DNA of 64,000 bases from Sulfurimonas sp. (GTDB lineage: Bacteria > Campylobacterota > Campylobacteria > Campylobacterales > Sulfurimonadaceae), in contig NZ_JAPHUF010000007.1 of the NCBI RefSeq assembly GCF_026196735.1, positions 310,001-374,000 of the forward strand, read 5' to 3'. Position 1 is the first letter of the stretch. Every line of letters begins with the position of its first letter. Position numbers and translations under genes: made by a program. Shown here one piece after another: positions 47,029 through 56,891 of the stretch. Under the pieces are notes generated by a model. It was not told the origin of the DNA. It ran no database searches and was given only the letters and a program-made list of their open reading frames with translations.

Positions 47029-48241
47029 TAAAGTAGTTAAGATGGTATTTGCTTGATGGTGACCACATCATCCAGCCGCTTGTATTAACATCTTCTGTTG
47101 CTCTTATTTGCTCATTTATCTCAAACTTACGATAAACTTTTTTTCTGTCTGAGTAATCCTTAAAGTATTGAAGCCATGGTCTGACTCTTGAAGAATCTAT
47201 TCTGTCTTTTATATTTTTAATGCTTCTATAAACTACAGCATGCGGGTGTTCAGCGGGGTAATCAAAATAAAATGAACCGCTTGCAAAACCTGATGGATAA
47301 AGCATCGGCGCTAAATAATCAGCGTGAGCAGCCAAAGATGTTACTGTTTGACCAATATTATTGTCATCGTCGCTCCAGCATATGTTTCCGTAGGTGTCAA
47401 CAGAGATAAAAACACCATATTTTCTTAGTCTGTTTTGTGCCAAAATTAAAAAATCACTAATAGCTTTTATTCTATTTTTCTGTGTATTTTCTTTTGAGAA
47501 TTTAAGTCCACTCCTAGCAGGAAATCTTATATAGTCAAAGTTTATTTCATCAAAGCCGACTTTTGCCGCCTCTTGGGCTATCATTATTGTGTATTCATGT
47601 GCTCTTTTATCATATGGATCAACCCAAGCCATATCATCATGATTTCTCCAAATGGTTCCATCAGGTTTTTTAATCGCATAATCTTGGTTGTTTGAGGCTT
47701 GAAGTTCATCTTTAAAGGTAACTATTCTAGCTATTGTATAGATGTTTTTTGATTTCATCAACTTCATAAACTTATGTATATCTCTATTGGTTCTGTCTTT
47801 GTGAGCTCCGTAACTATTTGCTTGCTCAAAAGAAGTAAGATATGAAGTTGAGCCATATTCGTTTTTTACATCAACTACAATGGTATTGATTTCTGATTTA
47901 TCAATTATGTTTAAGAGTTCTTTTAGTCTTGGAGAATTGTTGCTGGCACGCCAAAAACTAAGGTATAGGGCTTTTACGGTTAAAGGTTCTAATTTGGCAA
48001 CCGTGTTGTTATTTTCAGTATTTATTTTGTATGGTCTATATCCGCAAGCTTTGACATGTAGAGTTGTTTCATTAGAATCAATTGTAAAAGACCCATTTTC
48101 ATCACTCTTAACACTGACATGTGAATCACTGATAGTAGCATTGTAAATAGGCTTAGAAGTATTGCCATCAGTAATACTACCGGTAAAAGAGGCAAAAAGC
48201 AAAGTTTGTAAAAGGGCAGTGATAAAAAATATTGGTTTCAA
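47012..48241 (-). CDS. Putative glycoside hydrolase (DUF4015) with carboxypeptidase-like domain
   Basis: 409 residues with a signal peptide (MKPIFFITALLQTLLFASFT). Residues about 20-85 are a carboxypeptidase regulatory-like beta sandwich (SVKSDENGSFTIDS); the rest is the DUF4015 TIM barrel (VDVKNEYGSTSYLT, FDEINFDYIRFP, ISVDTYGNICWSDDD). The Asp/Glu pairs at strand ends fit a polysaccharide hydrolase. Substrate unknown. Confidence 0.85.
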   Translation of the reverse strand: MKPIFFITALLQTLLFASFTGSITDGNTSKPIYNATISDSHVSVKSDENGSFTIDSNETTLHVKACGYRPYKINTENNNTVAKLEPLTVKALYLSFWRASNNSPRLKELLNIIDKSEINTIVVDVKNEYGSTSYLTSFEQANSYGAHKDRTNRDIHKFMKLMKSKNIYTIARIVTFKDELQASNNQDYAIKKPDGTIWRNHDDMAWVDPYDKRAHEYTIMIAQEAAKVGFDEINFDYIRFPARSGLKFSKENTQKNRIKAISDFLILAQNRLRKYGVFISVDTYGNICWSDDDNNIGQTVTSLAAHADYLAPMLYPSGFASGSFYFDYPAEHPHAVVYRSIKNIKDRIDSSRVRPWLQYFKDYSDRKKVYRKFEINEQIRATEDVNTSGWMMWSPSSKYHLNYFIKEGK

Positions 48242-48290
48242 AAAAATCTCGCTATATTAAAGTATAAATGTGATTATACTTACTAATCTG

Positions 48291-49463
48291 TTATCTCTCA
48301 TTTAAAAAATATCTTAAACTAGCATCACTCCACTCTTTAGATAGGCTCAAGTGCTTGTCAATTGAGTTAAAAACCTTTTCAAAATCCTTATTTTTGGTGC
48401 TTAAATCAGAAATAACTTCTTTTAATGCTTTTTTACCGGCTTCTATTACATCTTTTGGAAACTGCTGTATAGATATATCCAGCTCTTTTAATTTTTTAAG
48501 CGCATGAATATTTTGGGCATGAAATTCATAAGTCATATTTGAGTTCATTTCACTTGATGCAACTTCAATCATGGACTGATGCTCAAAAGCTAGTTTATTC
48601 CAAAACTGCTTATTAAAGGTGAGTTCAAGTATTGAACCTGGCTCATGCCATCCGGAATAATAGTAGGGTGCAACCTTATAAAAGCCCATCTTGATATCAA
48701 GTGCAGGACCAACCCATTCTGTGGCATCTATAACTCCACGCTCCAGAGATGTATAAATTTCTCCAGCTGGTAGAAGTATGGGGTTTACACCCATTTTTGA
48801 CAAGACCTCGCCTCCTAAACCGGGAACACGCATTTTGAGACCTTGCATATCATCAATCGATCCAATTGGTTTTCTAAACCATCCACCCATTTGTATGTTA
48901 GTATTTCCGCCCATAAAAGGATGAAGATTATACTTAGCGTACTGCTCGCGCCAAAGTTCTAAGCCACCGCCAAAAAGCATCCACGAATTAATCTCTTCAG
49001 AAGTAAATCCAAAAGGGATACCGCTGTAAAGCGAAAATGCTGAGTTTTTGCCTTTCCAGTAGTACGGTCCGGAGTGAAAAGCATCTATCTGACCGCTAGA
49101 ACATGCATCAAAAACAGCCAAAGCCGGGACTAGTACATTTTTTGGATATAGTTTTATTTCCAAAGAACCGCCACTTACATCTTTTACTCTTTGAGCAAAT
49201 TTTTCAACACCCGTACCCATAATAGGAAAATGCGCAGGCCAGCTTGTAGCAAGCTTTATAACAATTTTTTTATTTTTGTTTATGTTCACTCTTTTTTTAT
49301 ACCCCAGGGCACCCTCTCTGGCTTCGCCATTCACCTCGTTATCATCTTTTTTTTGTGGGTGTTTAGAGTAGTCTATTGCTTGACGATTACTATCGTTGCA
49401 TCCACTAAGAGCAAGTGCTGCAGAAGCTGTCGTCGCGGTCGTTAAAAAGTCTCTACGGTTCAT
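48291..49463 (-). CDS. TRAP transporter solute-binding protein (Tat-exported)
   Basis: 390 residues. The N-terminus has a twin-arginine signal (NRRDFLTTATTASAALAL) ending SGC, so Cys22 may be lipidated. The mature protein is a DctP/FcbT1-type binding protein: LATSWPAHFPIMGTGVEKFA, then WFRKPIGSIDDMQGLKMRVP with the Arg that contacts ligand carboxylate. The DctQ/M membrane subunits are not in the window, so it is an orphan here. Confidence 0.9.
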   Translation of the reverse strand: MNRRDFLTTATTASAALALSGCNDSNRQAIDYSKHPQKKDDNEVNGEAREGALGYKKRVNINKNKKIVIKLATSWPAHFPIMGTGVEKFAQRVKDVSGGSLEIKLYPKNVLVPALAVFDACSSGQIDAFHSGPYYWKGKNSAFSLYSGIPFGFTSEEINSWMLFGGGLELWREQYAKYNLHPFMGGNTNIQMGGWFRKPIGSIDDMQGLKMRVPGLGGEVLSKMGVNPILLPAGEIYTSLERGVIDATEWVGPALDIKMGFYKVAPYYYSGWHEPGSILELTFNKQFWNKLAFEHQSMIEVASSEMNSNMTYEFHAQNIHALKKLKELDISIQQFPKDVIEAGKKALKEVISDLSTKNKDFEKVFNSIDKHLSLSKEWSDASLRYFLNER

Positions 49464-49529
49464 ATTTTAGTAATACCTTAAAAATTTCAAGTTCTTGTAT
49501 TGTATCTAAAAAATATTATAGACTTAAAG

Positions 49530-49535
49530 TATAAT
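49530..49535 (+). promoter_or_regulatory. -10 element upstream of 49583 gene
   Basis: TATAAT 48 bases before the ATG; AAGGA lies between. It is in the divergent gap shared with the TRAP binding-protein gene. Confidence 0.4.
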
Positions 49536-49582
49536 CTCAAGAAAATATCGCATAATTAAAAAGTACTAAGGAACTACCATAC

Positions 49583-50266
49583 ATGAACATTATATTAAAA
49601 ACATTTCTATCAATAACTTTTATCTCTACTCTGCTTAGTGCGAGTGAACTAAGCAGTGAAAACATAATCCAAAAGATGATAGTGGCATACGGTGGAGAAA
49701 ACAATCTTGAAAAACTAGCTTCTTATGAGCAAACATGGGATATTGAAGCTAAGACAACAAACAAAAACGGTACTGATAATCGTAAGGTGATGATGCCTGA
49801 TTTTCTAAGTACAGAGCTTATATATCCACATAAAACAGAGATAAGGATTCTGGCTAAAGATAGTGCTACAAAACAGTTTGGCAATAGAAAAATCCAAGCA
49901 CAAGGCCCTATGTTGGATGCTATGAAACTGCAACTTATGAGACTGTTTAATCCTTTGGTTTTAAAAAATAAATTAAAAGATATAACACTACATGTAAAAG
50001 AAAACAGTTATCTGATTTCATTGAAAAATAACACCATAACAGCAGAGTATTTTGTCTCAAAAAATAATTTTTTAGTTGAAAAAGTTATCGGACGACTAAA
50101 AATGGGTTCACACAAGATGGAATTCTTAACAATATATGAAGACTACAAATCAGTCGACGGTGTCCTTGTGCACCATAAAGAGATAAAATATGCAGGTAGT
50201 GTAAATACAGCAATAATGAGACTTAAAGATATGAAATTTATACAGATAGAAGAAAATAGTATATAG
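49583..50266 (+). CDS. Secreted LolA-fold-like hypothetical protein
   Basis: 227 residues with a signal peptide ending near LLSASE. The mature part, IIQKMIVAYGGENNLEKLAS followed by alternating strands ending in an EDYKSVDGVLVHHKEIKY segment, resembles LolA-like or DUF4292-like periplasmic proteins. No permease is next to it. It converges on the following gene with a one-base gap. Confidence 0.6.
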   Translation: MNIILKTFLSITFISTLLSASELSSENIIQKMIVAYGGENNLEKLASYEQTWDIEAKTTNKNGTDNRKVMMPDFLSTELIYPHKTEIRILAKDSATKQFGNRKIQAQGPMLDAMKLQLMRLFNPLVLKNKLKDITLHVKENSYLISLKNNTITAEYFVSKNNFLVEKVIGRLKMGSHKMEFLTIYEDYKSVDGVLVHHKEIKYAGSVNTAIMRLKDMKFIQIEENSI

Positions 50267-50267
50267 T

Positions 50268-51263
50268 TTAAAAGTCTAAAGTTAACTGTGTTTGATTAAT
50301 TATTGGTCTGTTTAAGATAGATTTATCTACACCGACAATAAGTGCAAAGTGAAAATTATTATTTTTTAGTATACCCATTATATCTTCTTGATTGTTGTAG
50401 ATAAAAATATTCTCTGCTTTATCATATTTACATGTATGAGGAATAATATATACTATTGTAGCCCAATTCGCATTTTTTTGTAAAAACTTTATTTCTGCAT
50501 CAATCATATCGCTATTTTTCTCAAATATAAGTACTCTATCGCTTGTACCAAAATCTTTTGGTTCAAAATTTTTATTTGTAAAAACAGCTTCAAAATGTTC
50601 TATAGGCGTAAATTTTCTAAGTCTATAGTTTATTTTTAGGCTTGTGTATAGATGCAGCAGTTCTTCTAAGTAAGGCATGAAAAACGGAGAGATAAGTTGT
50701 CTCTCGTAAAATACATTATCATATATGAAAGATGTCTCAAAGAGAGTCTGCTCCATGATTTCTATTGGTTTATAAATAGCATTAGGAATTGTTTTTACAG
50801 TTGCAAATATATTTTTATCATTTAGAGCAGGGCAGAAAAGTATGGTTGTTCTATCCTCTATGTTCCAAAGTGATTTAAAAATAGACCTTGTATCACCGCT
50901 AAGCGTAAGAAAATTTGTTTGAGTTATGACCTGCAGAGATAGTTTGAGAATTATTTCATTGCACTCGTAAGCTACTACCTCTTTTTCAATCATTTTAAAG
51001 CGCAGGAACCTTGTTAAAGCATTGTCAATACTCTCAACTTTTATCCAAGCAATCTCAGTGTCACTTATTTGTGTTGGTTTATCAAAAACAACACCGTATG
51101 CACCATTTAACACTGCTAATTCAATATCTTTCTCATCGTAAGCAAAAAAGAGATCACCCCTTTTTACTTTTTTTGCTTCAAAAGTTATATTTTCAAAAGT
51201 GTTTACGCATGGCTCATTTACAAGTGTTGCATGCGTAAGTGCTAGAAAATTTTCTAGTCTCAT
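50268..51263 (-). CDS. Mur-ligase N-domain-like protein without ATP site
   Basis: 331 residues. The segment about 25-90 (FEAKKVKRGDLFFAYDEKDI, ELAVLNGAYGVVFDKP) matches the UDP-MurNAc-binding first domain of MurE/MurF. No GTxGKT ATP loop follows; only LSGDTRSIFKSL is at that place. It may be a degenerate Mur ligase or a regulatory paralogue. It overlaps metG by 4 bases and would be its downstream partner. Confidence 0.55.
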   Translation of the reverse strand: MRLENFLALTHATLVNEPCVNTFENITFEAKKVKRGDLFFAYDEKDIELAVLNGAYGVVFDKPTQISDTEIAWIKVESIDNALTRFLRFKMIEKEVVAYECNEIILKLSLQVITQTNFLTLSGDTRSIFKSLWNIEDRTTILFCPALNDKNIFATVKTIPNAIYKPIEIMEQTLFETSFIYDNVFYERQLISPFFMPYLEELLHLYTSLKINYRLRKFTPIEHFEAVFTNKNFEPKDFGTSDRVLIFEKNSDMIDAEIKFLQKNANWATIVYIIPHTCKYDKAENIFIYNNQEDIMGILKNNNFHFALIVGVDKSILNRPIINQTQLTLDF

Positions 51264-53206
51264 CCAATAGGTGTACCGACTTTTTTAGGTTTTTCCGGCC
51301 TAATCAAGCATAAGCCGTCTTCATCTTTTGCAGCTAGTAGCATACCCTCAGACATCATTCCCATGAGTTTAGCAGGCTTTAAGTTAGCAACAACACATAC
51401 TTGTGTACCTATTAGCGACTCTGCTGAATAGAATTCTTTTATTCCAGCTACAACTTGTCTGTTGGAATTTTCACCCAAATCAACTTGTAATTTTAGAAGT
51501 TTTTTACTTTTAGGAACTTCCTCTGCTTCTACAACAACACCGACTTTTAGAGATGTTTCAAAAAATTGACCGATTTCTATAAGATTATCTTCTTCTTTTT
51601 TCTCTTTTTTAGCTGCTAATTCTTCTTTCATCTCATCGTTTGGATTATCATCAGGCATAGCTTTTGGCGCTTCTTCCATCAATGGCTCTTCAACGCGAGG
51701 GAAAAGAGGCGGAACTTTTTTAATATTAAATAATTTCAATAGTTTTTTATCTACAACAAGCTCTTTATAGCTAGTATTATCTATAGAAAAATTAAGTGCG
51801 TCAGCAATTATGTTTGTTGTTTTAGGCATTACTGGGCTGAGCATGACAGATGCCTTAGCAAGTATATTTGCAACAAGGGCAACTGTAGCTAAAGCTTCAT
51901 CTTTTTTATCCTCTTTTATCTTAACCCATGGCGCATGTTCTTCAATGGCTTTGTTGCCTATAGAAAACAACTTCCATAACTCTTCAAGATATCTGTGTGT
52001 CTGAAGATTTTCCATAAGAGCATCAAGGTTATCAAGTATCTCGTTCATGTCGTTGAGTTCTTTTGTGTGATATTTCTCTACATCTACACTATTTATCTCA
52101 AAATCAGAGTATTTACCGCTCATACCGATGATACGGTTAAGTAGGTTACCAAGGTCGTTGCTAAGCTCTGAGTTGATTCTGTCGATGAATGCTCTTTGAG
52201 AAAAATCACCATCTTGACCAAATGGAACTTCTCTAAGCATGAAGTATCTTAGGTTTTCTACGCCATAAGCATCTGCAACTTCTTTTGGTGAGACAACATT
52301 ACCTTTTGATTTGGACATTTTTTCGCCATCTCTTGTCCACCAACCGTGTGCGCCGATATGTTTTGGAAGAGGAAGATCAAGACTCATCAAAAATGCAGGC
52401 CAGTAAATAGCATGAAATCTAAGGATATCTTTACCAACAAATTGAGTTGAAGCTGGCCAGTAGTTCATCAGAGCATCGTCTTTGCCGTATCCAAGAGCAG
52501 TTATGTAGTTTAAAAGAGCATCAAGCCAAACATACATAACATGCTTGTCATCATTGAAAGATTTTGGCATCTTCACACCCCACGAGAAAGATGTGCGGGT
52601 AACAGAAAGGTCACGAAGACCTCCTTTTACAAAGTTTATAACTTCATTGCCACGAGAACGAGGTAAAATAAAATCAGGATTATCTTCATAATGTTTTAGC
52701 AGTCTGTCTTCATATTTTGAAAGTTTAAAGAAGTAGCTTTCTTCTTTTACGATGTTTGTTGTTCTTCCGCAGTCAGGACAAAACTCACCATCAGTAAGCT
52801 GAGTTTCCGGAAAAAAAGTTTCACAGCTTATGCAGTAGTTTCCCTCATAAAAACCTTTGTATATATCACCTTTTGCATACATTACTTTAAAAGCTTTTTG
52901 CACACCTATTTTGTGGTTTTCATCAGTTGTTTTTATAAACTTATCATAAGCTATTTCAAATTCATCCCAAAGATTTTTAAAAGTAGCACTCATCTCATCT
53001 GTAAATTCTTGAATAGATTTACCGCTTTTTTTTGCCGACTCTTCAATCTTTTCACCATGTTCGTCGGTACCGGTTAAAAAGTAAGTATCATGACCTTTTA
53101 ATTTCTCATATCTAGCTATAGTATCAGCTATAAAAGTTGTGTACGCGTGTCCTATGTGAGCTTCGCCATTAACATAGTATATAGGGGTTGTTATATATTT
53201 ACTCAA
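51260..53206 (-). CDS. metG: Methionyl-tRNA synthetase
   Basis: 648 residues. Class I HIGH motif in VNGEAHIGHAYTTF, zinc knuckle CISC...CPDC (about 127-148), KMSKS in GEKMSKSKGN (about 300) and a C-terminal EMAP/tRNA-binding domain (about 545-648, SLKVGVVVEAEEVPKSKKLL). An acidic linker with Lys/Glu repeats joins the two. Confidence 0.97.
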   Translation of the reverse strand: MSKYITTPIYYVNGEAHIGHAYTTFIADTIARYEKLKGHDTYFLTGTDEHGEKIEESAKKSGKSIQEFTDEMSATFKNLWDEFEIAYDKFIKTTDENHKIGVQKAFKVMYAKGDIYKGFYEGNYCISCETFFPETQLTDGEFCPDCGRTTNIVKEESYFFKLSKYEDRLLKHYEDNPDFILPRSRGNEVINFVKGGLRDLSVTRTSFSWGVKMPKSFNDDKHVMYVWLDALLNYITALGYGKDDALMNYWPASTQFVGKDILRFHAIYWPAFLMSLDLPLPKHIGAHGWWTRDGEKMSKSKGNVVSPKEVADAYGVENLRYFMLREVPFGQDGDFSQRAFIDRINSELSNDLGNLLNRIIGMSGKYSDFEINSVDVEKYHTKELNDMNEILDNLDALMENLQTHRYLEELWKLFSIGNKAIEEHAPWVKIKEDKKDEALATVALVANILAKASVMLSPVMPKTTNIIADALNFSIDNTSYKELVVDKKLLKLFNIKKVPPLFPRVEEPLMEEAPKAMPDDNPNDEMKEELAAKKEKKEEDNLIEIGQFFETSLKVGVVVEAEEVPKSKKLLKLQVDLGENSNRQVVAGIKEFYSAESLIGTQVCVVANLKPAKLMGMMSEGMLLAAKDEDGLCLIRPEKPKKVGTPIG

Positions 53207-53217
53207 TTTTTGTCCTT

Positions 53218-53424
53218 TTAAAATTCAAATCCACCAGTGTCGCCCTTGGACATACTGTTGTAAACAGACTTAACATAATCAGTCCGCAGTTCACAACTCA
53301 AATAGTGTTCACAACTACTGCAACTATTTAAGTTTTTGTCTATTTGACAGTTTTTAACTTTAACTATCATCTCCTCTAGATGCAGCTCAAACTTATCTAA
53401 TTCATGACTACTTGTTACTTGCAT
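53218..53424 (-). CDS. Small Cys-rich hypothetical protein
   Basis: 68 residues with four cysteines in a C-x8-C-x2-C-x5-C pattern (Cys26, 35, 38, 44), suggesting a zinc or iron-sulfur site. It overlaps the end of fbp by 17 bases and ends 11 bases before metG, so it lies in a tight cluster. Not recognised. Confidence 0.6.
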   Translation of the reverse strand: MQVTSSHELDKFELHLEEMIVKVKNCQIDKNLNSCSSCEHYLSCELRTDYVKSVYNSMSKGDTGGFEF

Positions 53425-54250
53425 AAACTTCTTTTACTCTTGCTATTTCGTATTTAGAACCGAAGAAACAAGGAGATGTATCGTGTATATGAGCATAATC
53501 AATTGTCATCAAATCATTTTGACCGTCGATAGCTCCTCCTCCTGCAGTTTTGAATATAAATGCGAAAGGAAATACTTCAAATAACTTACGAAGTTTACCT
53601 TCTGGCTTGTCAGATGTACCAGGATAACTAAATAGTCCACCACCTTTAAGAAGAATTTGGTGTAAATCAGGAACCATTCCTCCGGAATATCTTAAGCGAT
53701 AACCCTCAGCAAAGAAACTATCTACCATCTCTTTATGGTATGGCTCCCAGTTTTGCTGAGTTCCTCCAGGTGCATTTAGTTTGCCTTTTTCATTCAAACG
53801 AATCTCTTTAGTAAATTCCCAATTTTCACCTTGAAGTAAATGAAGTTTTGCTTTATTATGGGCAAATACCATCTCAACGCGAGGACCAAAAACAACATAA
53901 CATGAAGCAACCATATTTTTTGCACCAAATGCATTTTCGTATATTCCAAAGATAGAACCGACACTTAAGTTTACATCTACTAAAGATGAGCCGTCAAGTG
54001 GGTCGTAAGCAATAAAATATTTGCCATCTTTGTTCATTAGCATCTCTTTTTCTTTCTCTTCACTTGCAATTGTGTGTATAGAAGCTACACTAGAGAATTC
54101 CTCTTCAATTATCATGTCACATTTGATGTCAAGCTGTAACTGTGTCTCCCCAGAGCTGTTTTCTTGCTGTGAGTAACCGATATCTTTTACATCTATAGCA
54201 TCTTTAATTCTTATTGCGCTTTTTTGAATTGCATCAAATATGTCAGTCAT
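53408..54250 (-). CDS. fbp: Fructose-1,6-bisphosphatase class 1
   Basis: Gluconeogenic and reductive-metabolism enzyme, 280 residues. Metal-binding [12 protein letters not shown] (about 84-95), the EEKE segment before it, and the C-terminal [12 protein letters not shown]. Slightly shorter than the 330-residue Escherichia coli enzyme, as in other Campylobacterota. Four bases from mobB. Confidence 0.95.
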   Translation of the reverse strand: MTDIFDAIQKSAIRIKDAIDVKDIGYSQQENSSGETQLQLDIKCDMIIEEEFSSVASIHTIASEEKEKEMLMNKDGKYFIAYDPLDGSSLVDVNLSVGSIFGIYENAFGAKNMVASCYVVFGPRVEMVFAHNKAKLHLLQGENWEFTKEIRLNEKGKLNAPGGTQQNWEPYHKEMVDSFFAEGYRLRYSGGMVPDLHQILLKGGGLFSYPGTSDKPEGKLRKLFEVFPFAFIFKTAGGGAIDGQNDLMTIDYAHIHDTSPCFFGSKYEIARVKEVYASNK

Positions 54251-54254
54251 CTAT

Positions 54255-54758
54255 TTATATTTCCTTCGCATTTTTAAATATCCAAGATATTACATCTTCG
54301 CAGTTGTTTATGTCTAAAATATCGACACCACTTGGTATATCGTACTCTTTTAAATCTAGACTATCATCTGTTGCAAGTGCATTCATATATGGAAAATAAT
54401 CACTATCAATAAATTCTCTAAAGATACTTATTCTAGGCAGCGGCAGGTTTTTAAGCCCTTCAACTAAAAGAATATCAAATTTATCAAAAAGTCTTACCAT
54501 CTCATCAAGCTCTTTTTGTCTATTTGAAAAATAAGTTGTACGATTAGGGGAGGTTACTATAACCTCTGCTCCGGTATCTGAAAACTTATAACTATCTTTT
54601 CCCTCAACATCAAAACGAGCCTTATCTTTAGGATCATGTTTGATTATGGCTACTTCTTTGCCATAATCATGAATGAGTTTTCTAGCTACTTTTAATATAA
54701 GTGTTGTTTTACCGCTGTTTGATGGACCGGTAAATGCGACGGCTAATCTTTTGCTCAA
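54255..54758 (-). CDS. mobB: Molybdopterin-guanine dinucleotide biosynthesis protein MobB
   Basis: 167-residue P-loop GTPase (GPSNSGKTTLILKV at 11-24) followed by KHDPKDKARFDVEGKDSYKF and VEGLKNLPLPRI. Assists MobA in building MGD cofactor for molybdoenzymes such as nitrate reductase or formate dehydrogenase. Divergent from the 54856 gene. Confidence 0.93.
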   Translation of the reverse strand: MSKRLAVAFTGPSNSGKTTLILKVARKLIHDYGKEVAIIKHDPKDKARFDVEGKDSYKFSDTGAEVIVTSPNRTTYFSNRQKELDEMVRLFDKFDILLVEGLKNLPLPRISIFREFIDSDYFPYMNALATDDSLDLKEYDIPSGVDILDINNCEDVISWIFKNAKEI

Positions 54759-54824
54759 GTTATATCTTTTATTTAAAATTTAAGTGATTATACAAAATAC
54801 TCGTTAAAAGCTTGTTTAATAAGA

Positions 54825-54830
54825 TATAAT
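54825..54830 (+). promoter_or_regulatory. -10 element of the 54856 lipoprotein gene
   Basis: TATAAT 26 bases before the ATG, with AGGA between. Confidence 0.45.
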
Positions 54831-54855
54831 TCTATCATTATTTACAGGAATTAAA

Positions 54856-55323
54856 ATGAAATCTTTTTTAATACTATCTATTTTCTTATTGCTTTTTACC
54901 GGTTGTTCAAGTAAAAATGCCTTTGATCAGTTTGATATGGACGAGAAACAAGAACTAACTGTATCAAATTTACAAAGTACTAAGCTTGTGAGTAAAGACG
55001 GTGATGTAACCGGCATCGTATCGGTGGTTTATTTAAATGAAGTCTATCCATATTATTTTAGTGGCAAAGAATACTTTTTTGTGTACATGTATCTTAAAGA
55101 CTCTAAAAATACAGAGTTAAGTATGACAATGAACGGTGAGGCGCCTCTTAAGTTGAAAAAACTATCAAAAATTAATAATTTCACTCATTTAGTAGATGTT
55201 AAAAGCGATTGGAATAAGTATTATTTAGCTACATTTGCCAATAGCGGCGATGATATCAACCTCGTTTTCGAAAGCGATCAGTCTTCTTCGGTTGTGTTAA
55301 AGTATCAAAAAGATCTAGAATAG
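54856..55323 (+). CDS. Hypothetical lipoprotein
   Basis: 155 residues; lipobox LLLFTGC with Cys17. The mature part is polar and probably beta-rich. Not recognised. Its last 68 bases overlap the end of the convergent transglycosylase gene, an unusually long overlap. Confidence 0.7.
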   Translation: MKSFLILSIFLLLFTGCSSKNAFDQFDMDEKQELTVSNLQSTKLVSKDGDVTGIVSVVYLNEVYPYYFSGKEYFFVYMYLKDSKNTELSMTMNGEAPLKLKKLSKINNFTHLVDVKSDWNKYYLATFANSGDDINLVFESDQSSSVVLKYQKDLE

Positions 55324-56878
55324 AAACTTTCTCTCCTAAAACTTCTTTATACATTACATAGTTAGCTAAGACTTTCTTTCCATACTCTCTGCTTTCTGCG
55401 TTGGTCATCATTTCCATACTTAAAAAAGGTTCGTATTTTCCTTCTTTAAACTTGTCTTTGCGTAAAAACTTCTTTAAAAAACCCAAACCTCCATTATATG
55501 CATAAGCTATAAAAAGAGGGTGATATAGTGATTTTTTCATCCATTTTAAATGTGCTTTTGAGTATCTGATGTTATTTTTTGGAATAAACATGTCATCATA
55601 ACGGGTTATTGGCTCATCAATAGTTTTGCTAATATGGTCTGTTACAAAAGGCATTATTTGCATAAGTCCTAAGGCATAAGAGTGAGATAATGCGGATGGT
55701 ATCATATTGCTTTCTTGTCTCATAATCGCATATACTAAAGCTCTGTCATCGAGGCTTAAGTCTTCGAGATGCTCATCGTACGGCATTACATAGCCATGTA
55801 TATTATATTTATACGCTTTTTGAATTATCAAAGATCTTACAGGCAACATGTCTTTTTGTTTATACTCTTGGGCAAGGTCAAAAAGGTCGTCCGTTTGTGT
55901 GGTTTTTATCTCTTTTAATATTTCATTCCAATGAAAAGGGTCAAGCAAGTTTTTGTTTGAAGTATTTTTATTGGTTTGAAGGCCGGTAAAGTAGTTGTCA
56001 ACTCTCTTATCCATTTTGTCATGGGCATATAAAGAGTATATATTGATATCTTTGCTTTTTAGCAACTTGTCTAAATACTCTTGTTCTTTTGTTATAAAAT
56101 ATATCCAAAAATTATTTTTATCAATATTTTTTTGATACTTAGCCTTTGAGGCAGATAACTTGAAAAATTTTACGGCACTAGCTTCGTCGGAGTGTCTTAA
56201 ATGGTTTAGAGCAAGATAAAATGTGGCTTGAGAATTTAGACTTTTACCACTCATTTTTAAAAGTGATTTTTGTAGTTTATTGAATTTATCATTATTTACC
56301 ATAGTCTTAATAAAGTAAGAAATTTTTCTTGACTCGGCTAGTGAGTCGATAAACTCTTTATCAAATTCTATATTTAAGTGCTTGCTGCGATATTTGTAAC
56401 CTGTGTTTGTCAGCAGTGTCAATATTGTGTCCGCATCGTAAGTTTTATAAGCATTTTTCGAATGATTTTCATTTAGTATTTTCAATATATTTATTTTTGA
56501 TTCAGATTTTAATCTTTTTGCTAATTTTTCTCTTTGAGCGTTTGAAAGCTTGGTCGCTTTATAGGGAGTAAAGGCAAGCTCTAGGCACTCTTGGTCTTTG
56601 ATAGATAAAAGGTTTTGTTCTTTTTTGCAAGAGAGCTTATATTTTACATGTTTATTTTTAGTTTTTTTTGCATAAGCATAAAAAAGTCTATTGTTTTTAT
56701 TGTTATAGACCTGTTCGTAGGCTTTGTCTGCTTCGTCTGGAGTTATATTTTGTTTTAAAAATTGCCAAATCATAAAGTCTTTAGCACGACAAGGAGGCTT
56801 TGAGTTAATGTCTTCAAGACTTATCTTCGCATATCCGCTAACAAATAAAAGCGAAGATATAAGAAGATATTTAATCAT
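55256..56878 (-). CDS. slt: Soluble lytic murein transglycosylase (Slt-type)
   Basis: 540 residues with a signal peptide (MIKYLLISSLLFVSGYAK). A long alpha-helical superhelix (about 40-370) precedes the catalytic SLT domain with Glu in IMRQESNMIPSALS (about 388), ALGLMQIMP and YAYNGGLGFL. Exolytic cleavage of murein with anhydro product. The C-terminus is encoded across the 54856 gene's 3' end. Confidence 0.92.
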   Translation of the reverse strand: MIKYLLISSLLFVSGYAKISLEDINSKPPCRAKDFMIWQFLKQNITPDEADKAYEQVYNNKNNRLFYAYAKKTKNKHVKYKLSCKKEQNLLSIKDQECLELAFTPYKATKLSNAQREKLAKRLKSESKINILKILNENHSKNAYKTYDADTILTLLTNTGYKYRSKHLNIEFDKEFIDSLAESRKISYFIKTMVNNDKFNKLQKSLLKMSGKSLNSQATFYLALNHLRHSDEASAVKFFKLSASKAKYQKNIDKNNFWIYFITKEQEYLDKLLKSKDINIYSLYAHDKMDKRVDNYFTGLQTNKNTSNKNLLDPFHWNEILKEIKTTQTDDLFDLAQEYKQKDMLPVRSLIIQKAYKYNIHGYVMPYDEHLEDLSLDDRALVYAIMRQESNMIPSALSHSYALGLMQIMPFVTDHISKTIDEPITRYDDMFIPKNNIRYSKAHLKWMKKSLYHPLFIAYAYNGGLGFLKKFLRKDKFKEGKYEPFLSMEMMTNAESREYGKKVLANYVMYKEVLGEKVSILDLFDTLTQPKKTDRFRKRG

Positions 56879-56891
56879 ATCATGTTACTTT

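Noticed and set aside
53207..53217. Riboswitch or T-box before metG
   Set aside because: Only 11 bases separate metG from the gene upstream, leaving no room for a leader.
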